From NCBI GenBank assembly GCA_039881045.1, contig JAYWVB010000031.1:248001-312000 (forward strand): a DNA stretch of 64,000 nt, given 5' to 3'. The notes beneath the pieces are model-generated. The model did not search any database. It was not told where the DNA came from and was given only the letters and a program-made list of their open reading frames with translations. Below are positions 23,880 through 34,771 of this stretch, one piece after another. Position 1 is the stretch's first letter, and each line of letters begins with the position of its first letter. A program made the translations under genes and the position numbers. This stretch comes from Chaetomium olivaceum (lineage: Eukaryota; Ascomycota; Sordariomycetes; Sordariales; Chaetomiaceae).

Positions 23880-24786
23880 GATGGTGGTTTCTTAACTTCT
23901 AGCTTTTGGCTTTTATGCGGCGTGCTACTTGGGGCCTTGGTGTGGAGAATGGCTAGAAGATGCAGGATAATCTAATAAATACCTACCTATCTGTCGGTCT
24001 ATGCTTCGGGGTAGTTGCCATCATTTTCCTTTTCGGGGTCCGAGGTGTCTGAGCCTCGTCAGGCATAGTACCTAACTACGGCGGCCAACCTTCTCCACTG
24101 TCTGTCCAGTCAATGCCACACTGACTTGCTGCTTCCCAAACACTCCCGGGTTCCCATCCAACGTTCCGAACCATGTCCGCAAACCAGTTGTAGCCCATAT
24201 CTTGCGAATTGGCACCAGCCCTAACCAGGTAACTGGCACTTGGAAATCGGGGTGTCTCATTTTGCGAACCCCGGGCGCTACGGCAGTACTACCGAACTGC
24301 ATGTCGGTCGGCAGCGTTGCCGAAGAAGGTCCCGTCGTCTTGTTTCGTTCGTCACGAAAGCATCCAGTGCTCCTTGTCCCAGTGCTGCTTATCCCTTTTA
24401 CCACCCCGACCAACTTGGGGAAGGTTGACAAGAAATCTTTTGACTAAGATATCGATGAGGTGCGAGGGACCCTTCGGGTGATTTGGCGCGCCACCACTTC
24501 GGAGGTCAAATTGACCCGATCGGGCTTGTTCCTATCTTGTGTGTCGGGGGCTTGCCCGGGACTAGGGATACTTAGCACGATTGGGTCAATCGCTTGGTTT
24601 ACGGACCCGGTAATATAATACACACAGACAAAAACGACAGCAAGTTTGCAATAAAATATCAGGCTACCTTATGGATGTGCGTGCATCAGTTTGTCTACTC
24701 TCCTCAAACCCCTTTTCTCGCTCCCAAAGCTCTAACATCCCCAACCATTTCGAGTTCCCTCGTCCGGAAGAGTATCCGTCAAAACC
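23880..24786. other. Divergent promoter, SDR and FAD monooxygenase
   Basis: About 900 bases between SDR (minus) and FAD monooxygenase (plus). TACCTACCTA and TAGTACCTA microrepeats near 23981 and 24066. No gene supported. Confidence 0.5.
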
Positions 24787-26478
24787 ATGAGCGACGCACT
24801 TCCAAACTCCAAGCCGCAAGCAAAGCCGTTTTTTGTGGTGGGCGACAAGCACGAGTTCGACCCGGAACGGTGGATAGCCCCCGAAAACGGCTACGCCGGC
24901 AAGGAGGCCCTACCACCCCCTAAACGCGACCCCGCAACCCATGTCAAGATTCTCATTGTGGGCGCGGGTTATGCCGGGCTGATGGCGGCGCTTGAGTGTT
25001 GGCGCAAGGGTCACGACGTGGTGGGCATCCTGGAACGCAGCGAGGGCCCCAACTTCAGCGGCGACCTCATCATCATCCAGCCGTCGGCTATGAACGTGAT
25101 GCGCCACTGGCCGCAGATGCGCCACGAGCTGGAACAAGACAAGGTCACGGTGGGAACGTATTACCATCGCTATGATGGTGAGCTTATCGATGGACCGGTT
25201 AATCCACATTTCAACGCCCCTGAGCATGTGGCCGCGAGGGAGAGCCAGCCAGGGGGGTTCCCTTATGTGGGCGCAGTGCAGATTCGACAAAAGTTTTATC
25301 GGATGCTACTTCGTCAAGTAGCTCGCTTGGGGCTCAAGGTTGATTATGGAAAGCGGGTGGAGAACTACTTTGAGAATGAAGGCGCTGGGTTGGCTGGTGT
25401 TGTCCTGGCAGATGGGTCGATCCGGACAGCCCACCTCGGTAGGTCCCTCGACAAACAACCCGACATTGTTAGCTAACAGGGGCTAACTTTCCTTTTGCCC
25501 TTTGTAGTCATCGCGGCCGACGGCTCGCGCTCGCGATCTGAACTCCTCATCGCCGGTGATTACGCGCCCGTCCGATCTAGCGGCATGACCGTCTACCGCA
25601 CCGCGTTCCCCGCCCATCTCGCCTTCGCTGACGAGCAAGTCCGCAAACGATGGGAAGGAAAACACACGTACGAGTTCTGGATGGGCAGCGGCATGCATAT
25701 CGGGCTGTACTTCTCGCCCGACATGGCCGTCTTCGGCATCACGCCGCGCGACGCGTTCCTTGCCCCGAATAAGGTCGCGCGTGAGTCGTGGGACCCGGAT
25801 GTTGACCCACAAGAGGTCGTTGATGTCCTGCGCCGCGCGAGTATGAATGGGGAGTCGGAATGGCATCCTGTTATCGAGGCTTTTGTGCGCACCGCGCCCC
25901 GAGGTAGTCTGATCCACTGGCCGCTGCTTTGGCGCGACCTGCGCCGGGACTGGAGTTCGAAGGGCGGCCGTGTCGTGCAGATCGGGGACGCCGCGCACTC
26001 TACTATTCCGGCCTCGGCTGCTGGTGGTAGTTTGGCGCTTGAGGATGCTGTCACCTTGGCGTCATGTTTGCAGCTCGCTTCCTTACCGGGTTGTTCCACG
26101 CCGTCCGGGGCGGGTGTTGGTGTGCCGATGGGGACGCGGGTGTACAACTTGCTGCGATACGAGCGCGCGAGCTGCACGCAGAAGATGGCGTTTGTTAACT
26201 CGCAGGCTCTCGGCCATACGACAGACTGGGCTGCGGTAACGCGAAGTCCCGAGAAGGTGCACGTGCGCTACCCGAAGTGGTTATTCCTCCATGACCCAGA
26301 GAGCTATGTGTATGAGAAGTACGGTCATGCTTTTGCTCACCTCGTGGCTGGTACTGGGTTTCGCAATACGAATATCCCTCCCGGCCATAAGTTTGTTCAT
26401 TGGAATCTGGAGCAGATCCAGAAGGAGATGACGGCAGGGAAGAGGGTGGAAGATTTGTTGGACGGGGACTGGACATAA
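24787..26478 (+). CDS. FAD-dependent monooxygenase
   Basis: Flavoprotein hydroxylase of the aromatic-hydroxylase (PHBH-like) type, predicted 540 aa, two exons (24787-25438, 25508-26478). The splice rebuilds AHLVIAADGSRS, the conserved DG motif. The FAD-binding GxGxxG is GAGYAGL at about residues 59-65 after a 55-residue N-terminal extension, and the second FAD motif is GDAAHSTIP. Such enzymes insert one oxygen into an activated phenol using NAD(P)H. An enzyme of this class occurs in the monodictyphenone and dimeric-xanthone clusters, so a role in hydroxylation or ring-cleavage of the anthraquinone is likely but not proven. Intact. Confidence 0.9.
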
Positions 26479-26850
26479 AGTATTTATGTTGCGCTACACT
26501 AGATGGTTTGGCTGTTCATTTTCTATGGGTAGGTATGTATCACCGTCAGCTCAACATCTTTTGCGTTGAAGCCATGGTACTTTGGGTTTGAAATCTTATC
26601 CGCGACGCCTTTAAGCCCTCAATAGGTCCTGGGTTTCGATGAAGGTCTCAACACGTTAGAGTAAGCGCAGGATATCGAGGTGAAAGGGACTTTTGTCTAT
26701 ACGAACCTCTTATCTTCCTATTGTGGCAGCCGAAAGCACGGAGACAGTGTCTCGATTCAATTCCAGCTCTGCAGTTCTATATTAAGTTCTAGTACACAAA
26801 TAGGACACAAGCTCTGTTTACCTAATGAACAGTTACTGAACCCTCTCATA
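26479..26850. other. Intergenic between convergent genes
   Basis: 3' flanks of the FAD monooxygenase and the ketoreductase. Nothing seen. Confidence 0.5.
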
Positions 26851-27649
26851 TTACTCACGGCCCGCACCACCATCCAACGTCAAAAACTTTCCATTGACCC
26901 ACTCTCCCTCTTTGCTGGCTAGGAATCAACAACACGAGCAATATTCTCCAGATATCCGTTGCGATGCAGGGGCGAGGCGTGAGCGGCCATAGCCTGGCGC
27001 TCTTCGGGGGGATATTTCTCCCCGCCGGGGATGTAGTGCTGGGAGACTGCATGAAACATATCGGTAACAGTACCTCCCGGGGCGACAGCATTTGCCGTGA
27101 TCTTCTTGTCGCCACAGTCCTTGGACAATATCCGCACAAACGAGTCAATGGCGCCTTTGGAACCCGAGTATAGCGAGTGGGCTGGCACGCTAAACTCCCG
27201 TGACGTGTTCGACGAGGTCGGGATAATGCGCCCGCCTTCTGCCAGCACGCGGTAGGCCTCGCGTGCAACGAAAAGCTGCCCCGCGTGTTGAGGCTAAACA
27301 CCCGGTCAAGCTCGGCCTCCGTCACGTCCTTGAGGTGCCCGAAGCTGACGACCCCCGAGTTGCTGACTGCAATATCGAGCCGTCCGAAATGTGCCACCGC
27401 GTTATCGAACAGTTTGGCAGTTTGTGATACTTGTCGGATATCGGCTTTGAAAGCTACGGCGTCGGTGCCTAGGCTCTTAATTTTCCCTACGATCTTTTCG
27501 GCGTGCTCGGCTGAATTGGCGTAGTTGACGACTATTTTGGCGCCGAGCCCGCCGAGGTGCACTGCGATGGCTGCGCCGATTCCACGGCCGGAGCCAGTTA
27601 CCAGTGCGACTTTGCCGTCGAGGCGGCCGGGGATGTAAGGGGCCCCCAT
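26851..27649 (-). CDS. Trihydroxynaphthalene/versicolorin-reductase-like ketoreductase, two frame breaks
   Basis: NADPH-dependent ketoreductase of the SDR family, about 265 aa from ATG 27649 (MGAPYIPGRLDGKVALVTG). The motif TGSGRGIG binds cofactor, NSGVVSFGHL and YSGSKGAID (Tyr-x3-Lys) form the active site, and VAPGGTVTDMF is the substrate loop; the text is very close to fungal T3HN and versicolorin reductases. In emodin-type clusters the homologue (MdpC, ClaC) reduces emodin hydroquinone before dehydration. Two one-base deletions interrupt the frame: in the G run at 27279-27282 just after LNTRG, and near 26926-26928 where VVGFL is expected, after which EGEWVNGK and LDGG follow in a third frame. 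If genuine the gene is dead. Divergent from the dehydratase. Confidence 0.85.
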
Positions 27650-28063
27650 TTGGTGTTTGACCGGGTTTGCTGACTTGGGAAGAGAAAGTCCAGAGACATG
27701 ACTGGCTGTCCTCGACTTGCGTGTGTGTTGTATGGGCTTGAAAAGGAAAAGGGGTCGTTGCCGTCGGTACATCTCGCTATTTCGTCCAAAATCAAGGAGT
27801 CCAGTATCGCAAAACGGGATAAAAGCCAGTCGGGACTTTGCGGGAGCGGATCGCGTCTCGGCACATTGCGACTTCACCCCGAGACACGCAGGTCCGGGAG
27901 CTCGATGTCAGGGTATTATCGGGACCCAGTGGCGTCTTCTCACTCGGAAGAGAACAAAGAGCAATCCAGAGGCTATTTCGGCAGCATATTGAAAAATTGT
28001 CGCACAATCCCATTGAGTGAAAGTACCTTTAGGTTGCCAAAGCTGTTCCTACAATAAAGCATC
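27650..28063. promoter_or_regulatory. Divergent promoter, ketoreductase and dehydratase
   Basis: 414 bases between two start codons of enzymes that act in succession. Two TCG-N5-CGG sequences occur, at 27807-27817 and 27851-27861, resembling half-relaxed AflR-type sites (TCG-N5-CGR). About 0.4 would be expected by chance, so the support is weak. Confidence 0.35.
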
Positions 28064-28682
28064 ATGGCTCAAGTTGCCGGTTCTACACCCGACTTTGGGG
28101 GTGAGGTCGCCCCGGCGCTACGCCCCTGCTCAAAAGAGTTCCGAGCAACCGAACCCTGACGTTAATTTATTCTAAAGACATTGTTGGCTGCCAGGCGGCC
28201 CTTTTCGAATGGGCCGAGAGTTATGACACCAAAGATTGGGAACGGTTGGGAAAGTGTGTTGCCCCTACGCTCCGTGTGAGTGGCTTTGTGACTACAACAT
28301 CATTTGTCCCTTCTAATCATTGGTCCAGATTGACTATAGCACTGTCATGGGAAAGCTCTGGGATTCCATGCCCGCCATGGATTTCCTCAACTTAGCTTCG
28401 AGCAAGCAGTTCCTCGGCAACAAACGTATCAAAACGCAGCATTTCGTCGGAGTCGGCAAATGGATCCAAACCGCCGAGGGCCAGATCACGGGCTACCATC
28501 AGATGCGCGTGGCACATCAAAAGTACGGCGATGATGACTTGACCGAGGTTGTGGCCAAGGGTCATGCCCATGGAAAAGCCACCATCCACTACCGAAACGT
28601 GGATGGTGTCTGGAAGCTTGCTGGCCTGGAACCCGATATTCGGTGGGCCGAACATGATCTGGAAAATATCTTTCATGATTAG
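28064..28682 (+). CDS. Scytalone-dehydratase-like enzyme
   Basis: Dehydratase of the scytalone dehydratase family, predicted 162 aa, three exons (28064-28100, 28178-28275, 28329-28682). All residues known to be important in the Magnaporthe enzyme are conserved at a constant offset of two: Tyr28, Asp29, Tyr48, His83 and His108. Blocks FEWAESYDTKDWERL and GKATIHYRN, and GLEPDIRW, are family hallmarks. In DHN-melanin this fold dehydrates scytalone and vermelone; in emodin-type clusters (MdpB, ClaB) a relative removes water from the reduced anthraquinone. The absence of a melanin-type PKS here favours the latter. The gene is intact although its partner ketoreductase is not. Confidence 0.93.
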
Positions 28683-29492
28683 GGGAGGGATAGCTGCTGG
28701 TAACTTGTCAATTTGTTTGTTCCATAGGGCTATGAAGATCTAATGAAGTCTGTCCATATCATTTTAACTTCGTCGTGGCAACCGTCACCACTATGTTGGT
28801 TGAAAAACAAGCCTCTATCCGAGAGGAGATAATAGATAGGCGCGTACGAGGGTTGTGGTCATAATAGTGGCGGCAGTGAAAAGGATGGAAGTGGGTGGGG
28901 TGGGATTGCTCAATGTTTGGTAGACAGCGCGAATAAACGGTGGGTGCATTAACCGTAGTCAGTGGTTAAGTTGATGTTGGTCTGCTTGATCTGTTATCAT
29001 TGCTGCTGGATGGTTTATTCTTAGTATATTGCTATTTTTGGACCTGTTAAACCTTGTCTTGAGTTCACTGCTTCGGCCATGCAGGACCGTATCGTCCTTC
29101 AGCTGTGACTCAATTCGACATGTACACAGGACAACCGCTGGAGTCTCCATCGTGAGTTGCGCTTGATGCTGACAGCATCGTTACGTGACCTATCAAAGCA
29201 GGTCGAAGGTCAACAGAATAAGCTTCCAACCGAAGGGAGTTAGATTAAAGGACCCCTGGCTGGGGCCCTTGAACAATGGCCAGTCCTCGCGCGGCATTCC
29301 GAGTCCGACCCAACCACTCGGGCCGCTCAACGTCACCCTCGCGCGACGATCCTTGGTCAAGATCAGGCACCAGCAAGGTGAGGCTTGAAGATATTGGAAT
29401 TTGTGCGCACAATTGTCATCCCTTTCTTTCCTTTACCACCAACTGCCCATAAAGTGGGATTGCAAGTTGAATTGCGTGGTGACCTCACTGAC
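28683..29492. other. Intergenic, dehydratase to P450
   Basis: 3' flank of the dehydratase and promoter of the first P450. No supported gene. Confidence 0.5.
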
Positions 29493-31165
29493 ATGAGCAT
29501 CGCCATCATGGACACCAGCAACTTGTTGGAGGCTTTGCCCGGGCTCCTTGCTCGCGGCTTTGAAACAATAAAAACCACGCCTCTTATCACGGCCGCCGTA
29601 ATTGTCACCTTGACCTACGTTCTCCTTCAATTCCTTGGGCCCCGCGTCGACACACGCGAGCCTCCCGTCGTGAAACCCGGGCTCCCCCTAATCGGGCACA
29701 TCATTGGCATGATGCGCCAGCAAGCGCAATACCACATCACCCTACAGCGCTCAACTGGCAAGCCCATCGCGACGCTCCCCATGCTCACGGGCAAGATGTA
29801 CGCCGTCTGGGACCCCTATCTCATTGCCGCTGGCCTGCGCAGCAAATCCCTCTCCACCACGCCCCACGTCCTCGACGTGACTCCCGTCGTCGCCCAAGTC
29901 AGCCCGCACACGGTTGCCCTGCTTGGTGGGCCCGAAGGCCCCCCGCTCGTCAACCACATGATGCAACAGGTCATCCCGACCAGCCTCAAAGGAGCCAACA
30001 TGCAACACCTCAACCAAACGGCACTCACCTCCCTCGCATCCCAACTCACCCCCTCGCCCCCTCATCCACCACACCCACCCCCATCCCCAACGCCTGGCTC
30101 TGGCTGCGCCACCTCCTAACCTCCGCAACCGGCACCGCCATCTACGGCGCCCACAACCCCTTCACCACCTCCACCACCACTCCGTCCACGAAGTCGGAAA
30201 TGGGAATGGAAGACGCCCTCTGGTCTCTCGAAAAGAACCTCCTGCTGTTGACGCTCAACCTCCCACGCTTCCTCACCGGCGCCGGGCACCGCGCACGCCA
30301 GGCGCTGTTTGACGCGCTGACGCCGTACTACTCTGAGCGACGCGACGAGGACGTGTCAACGTCGGCGTTTGTGCGGAACCGCGCGGCCGCGCTGCGCGAG
30401 GCGGGCATGCCGGACGACGATGTGGCGCGGGTGGAGATTATGCTGCCGTTTGCGGCGCTGGCGAATACGGTGCCGTTGTTGTTTTGGTTGTTTGGGGAGG
30501 TTTTCTCGAGGGGGGATTTGGTGGAGCGGTTGAGGAAGGAGGTGGAGGAGGGGTTGGTGGTGAGGAGGGAAGAGGGAGGGGTGGTGGTGCTGACGATGGC
30601 GGCGGGGGCGGTGGAGGAAAAATGTCCGTTGTTGATGAGCTGTTATCGGGAGACGCAGAGGAAGACGGTGCATCAGGTTAGTACGAGGACAGTGATGGAG
30701 GATACGGTGTTGAGTGACAGGAGCGGGCGGGAGTATCTGTTGAAGAAGGGGAGTGTGGCGCAGCTGGTGATTGGCGTGGGCCATGGGATGGAAGAGTACT
30801 GGGGTAATGATGTGGATGAGTTCAAGCCGGAGAGGTTTCTCAGCCAGGGGGCTCGGAAGGGGGATACGGAGGATGGACCCGGCAGTGCCAGGGCTATGCG
30901 GACTGCTTTCCAACCGTTTGGCGGGGGTACGCATTTGTGTCCGGGGCGGGCTTTTGCCTTTGCTGAAATGATGGCCGTGATGGCGACCCTGCTGCTCGGA
31001 TACGAAGTCAGGACCCTGGATGGGGGCGAATGGAAACTGCCTTCCTTCGCCACACGGTCGGTCATTGACGCAGTCACAAAGCCCGCCAGGCATGGCGAGG
31101 GTTTTGGCGTGAACATCAGGAGACGGCAGGGTTGGGAAAATATACAATGGAAGTATGAGGCGTGA
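29493..31165 (+). CDS. Cytochrome P450 (first), frame-broken
   Basis: Haem-thiolate monooxygenase, about 550 aa without introns. A membrane anchor (LITAAVIVTLTYVLLQFLG) follows a short lumenal start; ATGs at 29493 and 29508 are both possible. PPVVKPGLPLIGH is the proline hinge, CYRETQR holds the ExxR motif, and FQPFGGGTHLCPGR is the haem-binding loop with the cysteine ligand. In the C-rich stretch at about 30051-30060 the frame is lost by one base (between LASQLTPS and AWLWLRHLLTS), and all later motifs lie in the other frame, so the product is cut unless this is a sequence error. The haem loop GGGTHLCPGR resembles CYP7/CYP8-like fungal P450s. Substrate unknown; presumed tailoring of the polyketide. 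Confidence 0.82.
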
Positions 31166-31342
31166 GCTGTCTGACGGCAAACGAACTGTTCTCGGATGGT
31201 TGGTAAACTTCGCCGGAAGTGGGGAGGATAATAATAATACGAACAATCTGGCCAGTTTCGCAGTGGGAGTAGGGAATGAGCAGTCCCCACGAGGCTTCAT
31301 GTCCAACCCCGCTGTAAACCATTACCGCAATCGACCTCCCGT

Positions 31343-33049
31343 CTACTTATAATAGCTCTCATCTCGCGGCTCAAGCTTCGCATACATTGGCGGCGGGATC
31401 ATTGCGTTGCTCGAGTCCAGCTCCCTGCGGTGCTTTGCGTACGGGTCCGGGCCGCCGTGCTCGTCGCAACAGCTCCACTTGTACAGCGCCAGGGCGTGTG
31501 CCAGAATGATGATCTGCTGCAACTTCGCCCAGCGGATACCCGCGCACGGGTGCTTGCCTTGACCCCAGCCGAGGACTGTAGGCGAGGGAACGGGGGTCTT
31601 AGTTCTCTTGGGGCTTAACGTTGGTGGGGGGTACTTACAACCGTACGTCTCCTTCCGGAACTCCTCGCGGCCTTCGGTGAAACGCTCCGGATCGAATTTG
31701 GTGGGGTTAGGGTACAGCTCCTCGCTAAAGTTGACTTCGGTGGAGTTATAGATGACAAATGTGTTACTGGGCACGACTTCAATGGACCCGGGGATGGGGA
31801 TCGGGTCTGAGGATGTATTGAAACGGATAACGTTGAATGACGTCCACATCCGGATTGTTTCCTTCAGAACGAGATCGAACGACGGGAACGACATGGTTGA
31901 CTCCCAGACCTCGAGTGGAACCTTGGCCAGCTTGTCCACCAAGGGCTCGTCGCGGTTGTGTGAGTGGGCGTCGCCGACCGCCTTGATCTCCTTGTATATC
32001 TTCTCCTGCCACTCCGGGTGGATGGCCATGATGTTGAGCAGCTGTCCGGCGATGGTCTGAGCGTTGGCGGTGGAAATAAAGATTGTGCTGACGAAGAACT
32101 CGATTATGTGCTCTCGCTTGTCGCCGTTGTCGATCAACTCTTGCACCGGATCATCTACGCGGTAGTTTGGTCTTTTCAACCGCTGGTCGACCACAGCAGT
32201 GGCGAGCTTCACAAGTTCCCGGCGCGCAAGCCGGCGCCGGATGTATGACGGAGCGGGGAGCCAGGGGAAAAGCACATTCCAATGGCTGAAAGTACGCATT
32301 AAAAAGGCCACGTTTGTTGCAGCTTTTTGAAACATGTTCGCGTCAGCCGCAACCTGGCTGGAAAAGAACAGGCGGACGTTCTGTTTGAACACGGCGCGCC
32401 AGATTTCGGGCGGCTTGACGACAGCTTTTGAGTTATCCACCATCAGGGCCTCGGAGCCATGGCGTGCATCGCGAAGCAGGTCGGGGAGCTTCTTCGTAAG
32501 CGAGTTCGTCTTCATCATATCTGCTAATCGCTTCAGGAAAAAAGTGTTGCTTCGGCCGCCGTGAAACATAGGCTTGAAGATATCGTGGACAGGGGGCCAA
32601 AAGTTCAACCCGAAAGGTATGATGATGGCTCCGCTAACGAAGTCTAGCGCGGGTGGTCGTAAAACATCTTGCGAGCGGCGGGGCCGGTAATACCTACAAT
32701 ATGGCGTCTGCCGAGCCAAAAGCTGAAGTGTCCTGTCTTGGACTCCTTGAACGAGTTTACCCAGAATGACCTGCATGCCAATTCTTAGCGCCCATGTTAG
32801 GTTCAATCGGAGCAGGAGTACGTATTACCATGGCCGCTTTGTGAAGCCAGTCGACCCAAGGAATGTGGTCATGTCAGAAGTAAATGCCGGCGACTTGGGA
32901 TGGACCTTGGGCGAGGACGATACGTAAACGAGCAAGCTGAAAACGAACGCCACCAGGGTACTCAACCCAATGGTCAACGGCGACTGAAAGTCCGGCAAAC
33001 CATCCGGTGGTGCCGCGGTCGCGTTGACCTTGGGAATATTGAAGTCCAT
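31343..33049 (-). CDS. Cytochrome P450 (second), frame-broken
   Basis: Membrane-anchored P450 of about 528 aa, three exons: 33049-32829, 32770-31639, 31575-31343. Splice 1 gives FTKRPWSFWVNSF, splice 2 gives ETYGFLGWGQG, so both are well supported. An anchor helix lies at about residues 27-46, the ExxR is KETIR, and the haem loop is GWGQGKHPCAG. One base is missing near 32648-32652 between MFYDHP and LDFVSGA. The 63-nt second intron has no stop and is a multiple of three. P450s in dimeric anthraquinone and xanthone clusters catalyse phenol coupling; whether this one does is open. Transcribed towards the first P450, 177 bases apart tail to tail. Confidence 0.83.
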
Positions 33050-33787
33050 GATAGAAATAATTAAGATTGGACTACGGGTAAAGGTATGATCCTGGTGAAT
33101 GGGCTGGGCAGTGTGCTTAGGAGTACACTGTAGGTTTGAGAAGAATAGGGGTTAGCGATCACATTTGTCCTGTGCTGAGACCTTACGGTCTTTGTTATAT
33201 GTAATCGCTAGATTGTAACGGGATGCCCCGGTTTCCACGAGGCCCCGATTCGGTGATTTTGAGTATGACGATAACAATGAGCACATATTCCGGGACGGCC
33301 AGGATTTCGGGGGATTGTGGGCCACCGCTCCAACGAGGGAAGCTAGCTTCTTTACCGAATAGATATCCCAGGCCCGAAATGGTAGGTACCTTATCTAACG
33401 GACATGAAGGGCTCGTTCCGTCGGCGTAATTTTCGGGCTGATTCAATGCCATGTGGTGACAAGTCGGGTTGCATGGTATTTTGCTTGAACAGTTGGCGAA
33501 TCGGCTATTCCCGATTACCTATCTAGCTGCAACTATAGATGTCATGACAAGCTAAAGTTTGGTGGAGCTCAATGGGTAAAGTTCTTGAAATAGGTACAAT
33601 AACTAGGAACAATGAACAAGTCTTGATCGGAGCAGTACGTGGACAAAGGTTTTAGTCATTTTCGGCATGGCTGATTCTTCACTAAAACTGTGCCCTTGCA
33701 ATGCCAACACACGTGGCGAATACTATGACCGATGCATACCGTATCTACATAATACCAGCGTCACAGCTTCTACTCCATGCAGATTGC
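33050..33787. other. Intergenic, second P450 to SnoaL-like gene
   Basis: Promoter of the second P450. It has an inverted repeat TCGGCTATTCCCGA at 33501-33514 and a GGTAGGTACC microrepeat near 33382. No gene seen. Confidence 0.45.
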
Positions 33788-34291
33788 CTACGCCTTTCCC
33801 CTCGTTTCGAACTGCTCCACATACTTGTTGATCTTTGGAAGGATTTCCTTCATTACAACGGTGTCAAACATCTCTTCAATCTTGTTGACCTTCTCACCAC
33901 TCTCGTCAAACCATAGGAACAGAGAATGCTCGTTCCGGTACGGTCCAGAGGGAGTATCTGCTTCTACGAAGGCGTAGATGACCGCCTTTCCATACTTCGT
34001 ATCGTGGACGACGTTGTGGATTGTCAGCTGCTCATCCTCGAGTCAGCCGGCGTCAGTTTGTACGCACTAGCTCCGGGGACCGACCTTGAAGTTGGTGAGG
34101 TACGTCATGAGAATGGGGAAGAACTTCTCCACGTGTGCACGATCTCGAATCGGAGCATCAAAGCTGAACGGGAGTGTCCTCTGGATGCAGTCATCGGACC
34201 AAGTGGCAAGGAAGCCTTCAGGGGTCCATTCCATCCAACCCTGAATAAACCTTTGCAGCGTTGCTGCTTGAACTTCTGGTGGTGCCGGCAT
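33788..34291 (-). CDS. SnoaL-like / NTF2-fold protein
   Basis: Small protein of 148 aa, two exons (34291-34085, 34027-33788); the 57-nt intron restores FKVLTIHNVVHD. The pattern of N-terminal helix (RFIQGWMEWTPEGFLATWSDDC), a beta-rich C-terminal half (KAVIYAFVEADTPSGPYRNEHSLFLWF) and final helix fits the NTF2/SnoaL fold of polyketide cyclases, isomerases and dehydratases. SnoaL-like genes are regular members of dimeric-xanthone clusters (for example NsrQ in the neosartorin cluster, where one acts in ring rearrangement). The donor is GTCGGT, weaker than usual. Intact. Confidence 0.8.
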
Positions 34292-34771
34292 GGTGGTGAA
34301 CGGTAGTTTGTTGGGCTATTCCGGGAAAGAAGACAATTGATGAGGAATGAGGCGAGGTCTATGGCTGGGAGCCCGTTGTTTATAGCTCCAGATTTTGAAC
34401 ATTGTCCGTAAGGGTTCCAACAAGACAAGACGGAGGAATTCGGGGCGTTGCGCTGCGGCCTAAATTCGACGCACTTTACGGAAGAATCACCCGAAAGAAA
34501 GCTCGGAATATTATTGTCCGCTTAATTGGATTCAATTTCAGGACCTGGATACAAAGTTTGTGATTCCGGGCAGAATGGTTGCCTCCGGTAACTAGAAGGT
34601 AGGTACCAGGTACCTTCAGGGTGGGGTCTACGCGCCGAGCATGTCAAAACGGGAGTACTTCTTTCAGACCACATTCATAAGAGATGATAATTAAGGGACT
34701 AAGAACAGTTGAATTGTAAGATATATCTATGCATAGGTGTTACCCCCAACCGTTAATAGGACAACAATTGC
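34292..34771. other. Intergenic, SnoaL-like gene to NmrA-like gene
   Basis: Spacer between two minus-strand genes. AGGTAGGTACCAGGTACCTT microrepeat at about 34598-34617. Nothing else seen. Confidence 0.5.

Noticed and set aside
26851..28682. DHN-melanin cluster
   Set aside because: The PKS here has no TE/CLC domain and one ACP, and the neighbours are emodin-type core genes; the reductase and dehydratase fit the anthraquinone deoxygenation role better.
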